A stretch of 64,000 nt of DNA from Hyphomicrobium nitrativorans NL23. GTDB taxonomy: Bacteria > Pseudomonadota > Alphaproteobacteria > Rhizobiales > Hyphomicrobiaceae. The stretch covers positions 2,917,821-2,981,820 of the forward strand of contig NC_022997.1 of assembly GCF_000503895.1 (NCBI RefSeq), in the 5' to 3' direction. The notes under the pieces were generated by a model. The model saw only the letters and a program-made list of their open reading frames with translations. It had not been told where the DNA came from and made no database searches. Within the stretch, counting starts at the first letter, position 1, and the number at the start of each line of letters is the position of its first letter. Positions 55,113 through 64,000 of the stretch are shown piece by piece. A program made the translations under genes and the position numbers.

Positions 55113-56356
55113 TAAATCGGCTCCCAGTTGCTCTGGTCTGCGGGGTTTCCGCCTTTGAAGCGGTATCCGTCCATCACGGTCCCAACTGAGGGCGCCTGAA
55201 GCTGCGCGTTGTTCGGCGTTCGAACCGTGTCCTCGAAGTTTCGCAGGGTACCGAGGGCCGACTGCGGAAGTTCTCCAGCATCCACACGCGCACGGATCAC
55301 ACCGTTCCGGACCACCTGCTCAAGTTCTTCAATTGCGGCGGCGTATTCCTCGGGCTGCATATTTCGTTCGGTCAAGCGGCTGATGGCCTGCGTGGCCTTG
55401 AGACCTTCGATTTCCGTAATCTGTCCACCGCCCTTCAGCGACTCGAAGGCCGTCAAGAATGCTGCACCGTTGATCTGGTTCATCTTGCTCAGAACGCGAC
55501 CGGCAGCGGACGACATGTCGGGCGTCCTGCTATCAATCGGACCAAGCATCCGCGGCAAATACGGATCGCTCTTGAGCGAGTTCAACATGCCAAGCATTTG
55601 GGTCGCGTTCTGAACAACAGCAGGAAGTTCGGCCTGCGCTTGGCCGCGCACCTTTCCTGTTGCAGCCCCTCTTGCCCGCGCTTCAGCGGTTTCTCCTGGC
55701 CCCAACACCTGGACCCCGCTCGGCGTGTCGGCCTGGCGCAACGTTCCATCACTGCCGAGCTGCATCATGACGGGCTTGCCATCAGCGGCCACACCATAGA
55801 TCGGATTGAGACTATACTTTCCGCCCCCGGACGCCGACTGGCTCCGCCACTCATTGAACGGCATCGGCTCTCGTCCGGCTCCCCGTTCGTTCTGAGCGTA
55901 GAACTGATATTCCCGCACGCTTGAGGGCGTCAGCTGCTCCTGCTGCAATCCATACATACGGTTGCGGTGGGACTGATCCGCTTCAAACGAACGATCCCGA
56001 TGTGCACGGCTATCGGCTCTTTCCCGTTCGGCACTTCCCAACTTCAGGAAGTCCACGCCCTGCGACGGATCTAGTGACATGAGGCGTTCGCTTATCGCGG
56101 TGTAGTCGAGGTTGCCCTGCGCATCTTTCGGAACGCCGCCGGCGAACACCTGCCGCACCTGAGCGTCACGTGCACGAGCGTCTTGCCGTGCGGACTGCTC
56201 GTCGCGGAACGCATCCTGCTTCATGCGGTTGGTCTGCCCGTCGTAGTAGCTGTCCGCGATCTGCGAGATTTTCGAAAAGTCGATCTGCGCCGGCATGAAC
56301 GCGCCGCTCGCCTGCGTCGTCTGGCTCGGGAAGCTAAAGCTCGGAAAGCGTGCCAT
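55112..56356 (-). CDS. Phage internal virion protein (putative)
   Basis: 414 residues from ATG 56356 (MARFPSFSFPSQTTQ). It is helical and Arg/Gln-rich in the first half (RMKQDAFRDEQSARQDARARDAQVRQ; SAERERADSRAHRDRSFEADQSHRNRM), with a middle Gly/Asp-rich stretch and a helical C-terminal third (SLKGGGQITEIEGLKATQAISRLTERNMQPEEYAAAIEELEQV). This layout occurs in ejection-cluster proteins. It shares one base with the next gene. The biochemical role is unproven. Confidence 0.62.
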   Translation of the reverse strand: MARFPSFSFPSQTTQASGAFMPAQIDFSKISQIADSYYDGQTNRMKQDAFRDEQSARQDARARDAQVRQVFAGGVPKDAQGNLDYTAISERLMSLDPSQGVDFLKLGSAERERADSRAHRDRSFEADQSHRNRMYGLQQEQLTPSSVREYQFYAQNERGAGREPMPFNEWRSQSASGGGKYSLNPIYGVAADGKPVMMQLGSDGTLRQADTPSGVQVLGPGETAEARARGAATGKVRGQAQAELPAVVQNATQMLGMLNSLKSDPYLPRMLGPIDSRTPDMSSAAGRVLSKMNQINGAAFLTAFESLKGGGQITEIEGLKATQAISRLTERNMQPEEYAAAIEELEQVVRNGVIRARVDAGELPQSALGTLRNFEDTVRTPNNAQLQAPSVGTVMDGYRFKGGNPADQSNWEPI

Positions 56357-56366
56357 CTTGTCTCTC

Positions 56367-57050
56367 TTACGAGGCGCCGAAGAATTTCGCGGCGAGGTTT
56401 CCAACGCCCATGATGGCGTTCCATGTGTTCGCGCTCGCCGCCTGATTGGCCGCGTTGCGATCCGCAAAGAGCTGCGCGTTTGACTGACCGACCCCGGTTT
56501 CCGTGCCGTGCGCGAGACCGGCCTTCGCGGCGTTGTGGCCGTATTGGAGATCACCGAGGCCGGTCATCAACCCTGCCTGCGTCGTTGCCGCGCTCTGGCC
56601 TTGTCCCGATGCACGGAATAGGTTGTCGAGATACCGCTGATATTCCTGATCAGCGAGGCCCTGGGACCTGTCGGCAATCGCCATCATCGTGTTGCCGGAC
56701 CCAAGCATTCCAAGCGACGAGGCATTGCGTTTTGCCGCTTCCGTGGCTTGGTCAACTGCGAACTGATAGCCAGGCCCCGTGCGGAACGATTCCGTGGCGC
56801 GCTCGTACCCGTCTGCTCCACCAAGGCCGATGGCGTCTCCGTAGGCACCGGTCGCCGCCCCGCCTTGCTGGGTGTACTGGTCGAACAGACCGATGGCCTT
56901 GTCGTACTGTGGACGGGCCGCCGCAAGGCCCTCGTCCATCAGGCCCGTTGCACGCTGCTCACCCGTTCGGAGCCCGGCAATTCGAGCATCGTTTGCCGCG
57001 CCGGCCGCACGCTTTGCGCTGCCGGACGAAAATGCACTGAGCAAGCTCAT
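56367..57050 (-). CDS. Phage DNA-transfer/ejection protein (putative)
   Basis: 227 residues, Ala/Gly/Gln-rich and helical: AAGAANDARIAGLRTGEQRATGLMDEGLAAARPQYDKAIGLFDQYTQQGG, then FAVDQATEAAKRNASSLGMLGSGNTMMAIADRSQGLADQEYQRYLDNLF. This composition and pattern is characteristic of small ejection proteins (gp7-like) in podoviruses. It lies 10 bases before the 414-residue protein. Confidence 0.7.
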   Translation of the reverse strand: MSLLSAFSSGSAKRAAGAANDARIAGLRTGEQRATGLMDEGLAAARPQYDKAIGLFDQYTQQGGAATGAYGDAIGLGGADGYERATESFRTGPGYQFAVDQATEAAKRNASSLGMLGSGNTMMAIADRSQGLADQEYQRYLDNLFRASGQGQSAATTQAGLMTGLGDLQYGHNAAKAGLAHGTETGVGQSNAQLFADRNAANQAASANTWNAIMGVGNLAAKFFGAS

Positions 57051-57062
57051 ACGAGCCTCCTT

Positions 57063-57785
57063 CTATAGAATGAACAGAGCTGAGATGGCCTGATGCGCCA
57101 CGACGTCAGGGAAATTCGAGACAGTGGTCGAAATAATTTTTGGCGATGCCGCAGGGAGGTCCTGCTGGAACGCCGTGCTCAACGTGCACCGCTGCGTGCT
57201 GAAAGGAGAGGGGTATTGCGTTTCAAACGCGTTCCCTAGACCACTCCATGATGACCCAGTGACAGATGCCGAAGTGCTTGTCGTTCCACCGAGCCCAATT
57301 ACTGCACTCCCCGCTGGAACGTTCCGGCTCATCACATGCGTTTGGGAGCGGGTCGGATAGGTCAGAATGGAGGCAACACCAGTTGAACCGCTAACCTCAA
57401 AGGCATGAATGATAACCTGGTTAGCGTATGGGTTGACGACGACCGTAACGTTCCCGCTCGCACCCGCTGAAATGGTCGCATAGGCAAACGCAATGAAGCC
57501 GCTGCGGTTTTGCGAAATGTTGGCCGTCAGTTCGCATTGGCCGCCTATCGTGGCGGACACACCGGCTATCGTACACGACGATAGACCACTAAAAGACGTG
57601 GTGAGGCTTCGCGCGGCCACGATACAAACACAGACAACGCGAGCGTAATCCTTTGCCGCAATCGGAGTACCAGACCAAACATGGACGGGCTCTGCAGGGT
57701 TGATCCCCATCGTCGTGCTGCCGAGCCGCAGGACTTCGATCTTCCTCTGTGAGGGAGATGGAAACCAACCGGGCAAGAAGCTCAC
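57063..57785 (-). CDS. Phage structural protein of unknown function
   Basis: 240 residues, beta-rich with many Ser/Thr/Ala: VRVVCVCIVAARSLTTSFSGLSSCTIAGVSATIGG, then FIAFAYATISAGASGNVTVVVNPYANQVIIHAFEVSGSTG. This resembles an Ig-like or head-fibre fold, a guess. The start MSFLPGWFPSPSQRK lacks a signal peptide. It follows the 178-residue protein by 3 bases. Confidence 0.6.
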   Translation of the reverse strand: MSFLPGWFPSPSQRKIEVLRLGSTTMGINPAEPVHVWSGTPIAAKDYARVVCVCIVAARSLTTSFSGLSSCTIAGVSATIGGQCELTANISQNRSGFIAFAYATISAGASGNVTVVVNPYANQVIIHAFEVSGSTGVASILTYPTRSQTHVMSRNVPAGSAVIGLGGTTSTSASVTGSSWSGLGNAFETQYPSPFSTQRCTLSTAFQQDLPAASPKIISTTVSNFPDVVAHQAISALFIL

Positions 57786-57788
57786 GAC

Positions 57789-58325
57789 CTACGCCTTCAT
57801 CGCAGAGACGAGGATTCTCGTCGCGCTCACCGCGAAGAACGTCAGAAGCATAGGAGCAGAGTTGGTCACGGCCACCGTCGGGATGTCGCCAGCAAAGTTT
57901 GAGCCAAAACCAATTGATCGGCTAGACCCGTCAGCACCAATCGCTCTGATCGTGCGCCACGTCCCGGGCTGCACATTCGTCGGATTCGGAACGGTCCGGT
58001 TTGCCGATAGGACCCACGTTCTGTTGACACCCGCAGCCCAGTCGAAAGTGGGAGACGATCCGTCCGTGATCGCGACCGGAGCCGCAGCCGTTGCCAACCG
58101 CTCTGTCGTCAAAACCTTGTCATTTGCGGCCGCAGCGTACACGTCGCCGTCTGTCGCAAAATCCGGCTGATACGGCTCGTCTTCATTAACGAACTTTGCA
58201 ACAGCCCGGAGGATTCTATCTGCGTCCTTCCAGTATTCGTAGAAGGCTTGTGCCGCCTGTTCGTTGATCGGGCTGACAAGTGGAATATGGGGTTGTGGCA
58301 AAGGACGGAGCTTAAGGTCGGCCAT
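57789..58325 (-). CDS. Phage structural protein of unknown function
   Basis: 178 residues. The N-terminus (LKLRPLPQPHIPLVSPINEQAAQAFYEYWKDADRIL) is helical and the remainder is beta-rich with a Thr/Asn pattern (TWVLSANRTVPNPTNVQPGTWRTIRAIGADGSSRSIGFGSNF) typical of virion decoration or tail-appendage proteins. It overlaps nothing and follows a 111-residue gene by 18 bases. The function is not known. Confidence 0.62.
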   Translation of the reverse strand: MADLKLRPLPQPHIPLVSPINEQAAQAFYEYWKDADRILRAVAKFVNEDEPYQPDFATDGDVYAAAANDKVLTTERLATAAAPVAITDGSSPTFDWAAGVNRTWVLSANRTVPNPTNVQPGTWRTIRAIGADGSSRSIGFGSNFAGDIPTVAVTNSAPMLLTFFAVSATRILVSAMKA

Positions 58326-58343
58326 GAAGGTTGCCTTCGAGCT

Positions 58344-58679
58344 CTATAAGACGCCTGTTGGCCCGTCCGGGCCGGCGCTTACTGTGAAGCGTCCTGCGTC
58401 GCCACCAATCTCTCGGCGCGCAACTGGCGATATCCGCGAGCCAAAGAGTCCCTCTGCGATTGCGTTAATGGCTTCCGGCGTCTGCGGGACGGCTTCATCA
58501 GGTCCGCCCACCATTCTTCGACCGACAACGTAGTCTGCCGTGAGGGGTCTTCCTTCGATGTCGTGTGTGAGTCGTCCTGTTTCATCAGCTCTTGCTCCAC
58601 CCGGATAGTCTGCCTCGAAAGGCCGTTGTGGCCTCTGCGGAGGAGCATACATTTTAGCATTTTTCGACCATGGCGTCAT
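58344..58679 (-). CDS. Small phage protein, perhaps a truncated larger protein
   Basis: 111 residues from ATG 58679. The text FEADYPGGARADETGRLTHDIEGRPLTADYVVGRRMVGGPDEAVP looks like the N-terminus of larger phage proteins I recall from rhizobial phages, with a further domain after GGDAGRF. Here it stops soon after. Whether it is natural or truncated is unclear. It follows the tail-hub gene directly (stop at 58680). Confidence 0.55.
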   Translation of the reverse strand: MTPWSKNAKMYAPPQRPQRPFEADYPGGARADETGRLTHDIEGRPLTADYVVGRRMVGGPDEAVPQTPEAINAIAEGLFGSRISPVARREIGGDAGRFTVSAGPDGPTGVL

Positions 58680-59705
58680 CTACGTCGCCCTCACGTCTGC
58701 TTTTTGGTCCGCGCCGAAAAACATCACGTCGACCGGGTCAGAGATCGTGATCCGCCAGCGCCGGCCCCTAGGGCCAGATAGTCCGGTATTCAAAACATAG
58801 GGCGGATGCTGTGCGATCTGCTGGCGTCCGAGCTTTCGGATCAGGGGGCGCGACCACTTCAACCCGCCATCGTTCGACCACGAGATTTCCACACTCGGAT
58901 CTGTCTGAATCGGGTCGTCGCCTGTTGCGATGCCGACGCCGGGCACAAAGTCGAAATCAGCTCTTGCGACTTGGATACTGTTCGGGAAGTTTTTCACCTC
59001 CCCGCTTTCCATCATCCACACGAGCGGCTGCCCATCTTCTCGGAGAGCATCCGCGGTGATTTCCTGGAGCTTTTCGGACAACATGTCGCCACAGAGCCAT
59101 TTCGTGACGTTCGGAAAAGCGTCGCCAATCGGAAAGGCTTGGGTGATCCGTGAGCGCTTCTGCAAGTAACTGTTGCGCTCAGACCATTTGCCAGTTGTAA
59201 CGTCGAACGCGACACTCCACTCGTCGCACGACAGTTGCCAAAACTTGTGCCCAGCTGACGTGTAAACGCAGGCTTCCAGCGTATGTTGGTTTTGGAGCGC
59301 GCTCAGCCGTCTGTTCAGCCACGACGGGGAGACGACGGTCGGCTCATACCCATCGAGGCGGCGAACGGTCTTGTCGTCAGAAACCCACAATAGGATTTCC
59401 GCAAATTCGTCCGTACCACCAGCAATCGCGTGCTGAGACAGAAGCCCTGACGGTATCGTGTGAGACCAAGAGAAAGGGAAGCCCTCCGGGTTTCCTGAAT
59501 TCGACCAAACCTCGATAGAGCGCGTTCCACAAAGAAGCATGTAGCCGCGAAACGGGACCGGCCTGAGCAAGCCGTCCGGGTGCTGCTCCGCCGTGGCGAT
59601 GTCGAGCGGGTTGATCGTTGTCGCATTGACGCCGGCGCCGCGCTCAGATCGAGGCCACACTCGTTCCGGTTTCAGGCGAGCCAACGGAGAAGGAGGCTCA
59701 GTCAT
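58680..59705 (-). pseudogene. P22 gp10-type tail-hub protein, N-terminally truncated
   Basis: Tail accessory proteins of this class close the P22-type portal and stabilise packaged DNA. The visible similarity starts near 59630 with NATTINPLDIATAEQHPDGLLRPVPFRGYMLLCGTRSIEVW and runs to the end (GNPEGFPFSWSHTIPSGLLSQHAIAGGTDE; WLNRRLSAL). Relatives are about 470 residues, so about 130-150 N-terminal residues are missing. The first 25 residues of the open frame (from 59705) are host flanking sequence. This truncation marks the right edge of the remnant. Confidence 0.72.
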
Positions 59706-60342
59706 GACGGCTCAGACGTTCGACGTCGTGCGCGCGGGTGTGCCGCTTGAGGCGGCCCGCGCGGCGGCGGTTCTGATCCACGGTCGCGGCGCGACCGCCG
59801 AGGGCATGCTCGCCCTCGGCGGAGCGCTCGGCGCGAAGGACGTGGCGCTCATCGCGCCGCAGGCTCCGGCCGGGAGCTGGTATTCGCACTCGTTCCTGGC
59901 CCCCTTGGAGGAGAACGAGCCGCACCTCAGCCAGGCGCTCGGCATCGTCGGTGAAACCGTCGATGCCCTCGCCGGCGAAGGGCTCGGCCCCGAGCGGATC
60001 GTGCTGATCGGCTTCTCGCAGGGGGCCTGTCTCGCGCTCGAATATGCGGCTCGCACGGCGCGCCGCTACGGGGGCGTAGCGGGCCTCAGCGGAGGGTTGA
60101 TCGGACCGCCGGGGACGCCGCGCGACTATGCGGGCTCGCTCGCAGCCACGCCGGTTTTTCTCGGCTGTAGCGATGTCGATGCGCACATTCCGGAGGCGCG
60201 CGTGCACGAATCCGCCGATGTGCTCACCGCACTCGGCGGCAACGTGACGACACGCATCTATCCGGGCATGGCGCATACCATCGTCGACGACGAGATCCGC
60301 CATGTTCAGCGTATCCTGGCGGATATTCCTCCCCGTAGGTAA
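59704..60342 (+). CDS. Phospholipase/carboxylesterase family alpha/beta hydrolase
   Basis: 212 residues. The catalytic triad is visible: nucleophile Ser in GFSQGACLALEYA (about S101), Asp in GCSDVDAHIP (about D158), His in GMAHTIVDDEI (about H191). The N-terminal IHGRGATAEGM supplies the oxyanion hole. Relatives cleave short esters or lysophospholipids; the natural substrate is unknown. The ATG at 59704 has GGAGG 8 bases upstream. It is the first intact host gene to the right of the prophage and lies 26 bases from the flavin-reductase-like gene. Confidence 0.88.
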   Translation: MTAQTFDVVRAGVPLEAARAAAVLIHGRGATAEGMLALGGALGAKDVALIAPQAPAGSWYSHSFLAPLEENEPHLSQALGIVGETVDALAGEGLGPERIVLIGFSQGACLALEYAARTARRYGGVAGLSGGLIGPPGTPRDYAGSLAATPVFLGCSDVDAHIPEARVHESADVLTALGGNVTTRIYPGMAHTIVDDEIRHVQRILADIPPRR

Positions 60343-60368
60343 CGGGCAAACACGATAAGGCTCACGCG

Positions 60369-60974
60369 ATGGACTTCGACTTTCAAACCCTGGCGCCGGA
60401 CGACCGTTACAAGCTTCTCGCTTCGACGGTCGTGCCGCGCCCCATCGCGTGGGTCACGACGCTTTCGCTCGATGGCGTGCGAAACGCCGCGCCATTCAGC
60501 TTTTTCAACGCGCTGAGCAAAGACCCGCCGCTGCTCGCTGTCGGTATCCAGGCCGACAAGGACGGCACGATGAAAGACACGGCGCGCAATATCCTGGACA
60601 CAGGCGAGTTCGTGGTGAACCTCGTTCCGCGCGCGGCGCAGGAGGCCATGAACGCGACGTCGGCGGGCGTGGCTCCCGACGTGGATGAATTGGCCCTGGC
60701 CGGGCTCGATGCGCGGCCATCCGTGAAGATTGCGCCGCCGCGGATCGCCGCAAGTCCCGTCGCGTTCGAGTGCAGGTTGCACACGCCTCTGACGCCGACG
60801 CCGAACCAGCTCATCGCCATCGGGGAGATCGTGCATGCGCATGTGGAAGACGCTTATCTCCTCGACGCGTCCCGTCACTACATCGCGACCGAGAAGCTCG
60901 ACCTGATCGGGCGCATGCACGGGCGCGACTGGTATCTCGACACGCGCGGCGCATTTCAGATCGCTCGGCCGTAG
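60369..60974 (+). CDS. Flavin reductase-like FMN-binding family protein
   Basis: 201 residues of the flavin reductase split-barrel family. Typical motifs are RPIAWVTTLSLDGVRNAAPFSFFNALSKDPPLLAVGI (residues 23-59) and DTARNILDTGEFVVNLV. Such proteins bind FMN and occur as stand-alone reductases or partners of monooxygenases; no partner is present here. It is probably co-transcribed with the hydrolase 26 bases upstream. The 3-prime end lies within a 24-bp tandem duplication. Confidence 0.85.
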   Translation: MDFDFQTLAPDDRYKLLASTVVPRPIAWVTTLSLDGVRNAAPFSFFNALSKDPPLLAVGIQADKDGTMKDTARNILDTGEFVVNLVPRAAQEAMNATSAGVAPDVDELALAGLDARPSVKIAPPRIAASPVAFECRLHTPLTPTPNQLIAIGEIVHAHVEDAYLLDASRHYIATEKLDLIGRMHGRDWYLDTRGAFQIARP

Positions 60975-61003
60975 ACTGCTCAGATCGCTCGGCCGTAGAC
61001 TGC
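60956..61003 (+). repeat. 24-bp tandem duplication spanning a stop codon
   Basis: The unit TCAGATCGCTCGGCCG...TGC occurs at 60956-60979 and again at 60980-61003, identical. The first copy encodes the last codons and stop of the flavin-reductase-like gene, so the second is a recent silent duplication. Confidence 0.9.
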
Positions 61004-61179
61004 GCGCTTCACCCACATCGCCCTGGCCGCCTGGACCGCAACCGGCAGCCCAGGACCCGCGTTCACGCCTCGTGCTCTTTCACACGCGTGTCACAGCTCC
61101 CATGTGGAATCTCGGAGCCATTTCGGCGACGGACATAGTATGCTCTGTCTACGCGCGAATCTGAGACAGCGGAGCCCTC

Positions 61180-63873
<2,694 letters not shown>

Positions 63874-63889
63874 ACATCAGGAACCCAGC

Positions 63890-64000
63890 ATGTCCGCCAT
63901 CGAGGTCAAAGTTCCCGACATCGGCGACTACAAGGACGTGCCGGTCATCGAGGTGCATGTGAAGGCGGGCGATGCCGTGCGCCGTGACGATCCGCTGATC
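63890..64000 (+). CDS. aceF: Pyruvate dehydrogenase E2 component, 5-prime part
   Basis: First 37 codons of the dihydrolipoyl acetyltransferase, cut by the window end. The lipoyl-domain start MSAIEVKVPDIGDYKDVPVIEVHVKAGD is clear; the lipoyl-lysine motif lies beyond the window. It follows aceE in the usual operon order, 16 bases away. Confidence 0.92.
   Translation, partial: MSAIEVKVPDIGDYKDVPVIEVHVKAGDAVRRDDPLI

Larger units (their letters stand above)
39640..59630. mobile_element. Defective podovirus-type prophage remnant
   Basis: About 20 kb between tRNA-Gly and the carboxylesterase gene. The right arm is a leftward late cluster: truncated tail-hub protein, several structural proteins, ejection proteins of 227, 414 and 1116 residues, tail fibres and a lysis cassette. 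The left arm has small rightward genes and an IS. I see no integrase, repressor, replication, terminase, portal, scaffold or capsid gene. Edges are approximate: the left is set just past the tRNA, the right where tail-hub similarity stops. Confidence 0.8.

Noticed and set aside
42726-59705. Gene transfer agent cluster
   Set aside because: The genes resemble podovirus tail, ejection and lysis proteins, not the RcGTA head-tail set, and no terminase or capsid is present.

Overview
The window is a chromosomal segment of a GC-rich alphaproteobacterium, most likely of the order Hyphomicrobiales (Rhizobiales). The reasons are the linked order secE-nusG-rplKAJL-rpoBC and rpsLG-fusA-tuf-rpsJ, alphaproteobacterial-type ribosomal proteins, small perfect-palindrome repeats of the kind common in that order, and phage genes resembling those of rhizobial prophages. 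The species cannot be named from sequence alone.

Region 1 (1-11.6 kb, all leftward) holds the str and S10/spc ribosomal genes: rpsL, rpsG, fusA, tuf, rpsJ, rplC, rplD, rplW, rplB, rpsS, rplV, rpsC, rplP, rpmC, rpsQ, rplN, rplX and the start of rplE. Many genes overlap by one base (TAATG or TGATG), and a good promoter lies ahead of rpsL. EF-Tu has an unusual effector loop with a six-residue insertion.

Region 2 (11.8-23.1 kb) separates the str operon from rpoBC. It holds a membrane M48 metalloprotease, a MeaB-type GTPase, a divergent signalling pair (vWA-FHA membrane protein and membrane Ser/Thr kinase), NAD synthetase, an AEC-family transporter, inorganic pyrophosphatase, a small hypothetical protein and a class II DAHP synthase. 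Several hairpin repeats are clustered here.

Region 3 (23.4-36.3 kb, leftward) holds rpoC, rpoB, rplL, rplJ, rplA, rplK, nusG, secE, tRNA-Trp and a YbjQ-family protein, with hairpins between rplL and rpoB, between rplA and rplJ, and after rpoC. Region 4 (36.4-39.6 kb) has a LysR regulator divergent from a pirin, an isochorismatase-like hydrolase, a YdcH-like protein and tRNA-Gly(TCC).

Region 5 (about 39.64-59.63 kb) is a prophage remnant next to tRNA-Gly. It keeps a leftward run of tail, DNA-ejection and lysis genes of a podovirus type. I see no integrase, repressor, replication, terminase, portal or capsid gene, and the tail-hub gene is cut at the right edge. Two rightward cargo units are set into the late genes: a Tat-signal beta-helix protein and a two-gene membrane module. 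On the left, an IS1595-type element (40074-41932, 8-bp target duplication) splits a small zinc-ribbon gene. It carries two passenger genes and a decayed transposase.

Region 6 (59.7-64 kb) returns to host genes: a carboxylesterase, a flavin-reductase-like protein, aceE (homodimeric pyruvate dehydrogenase E1) and the start of aceF.
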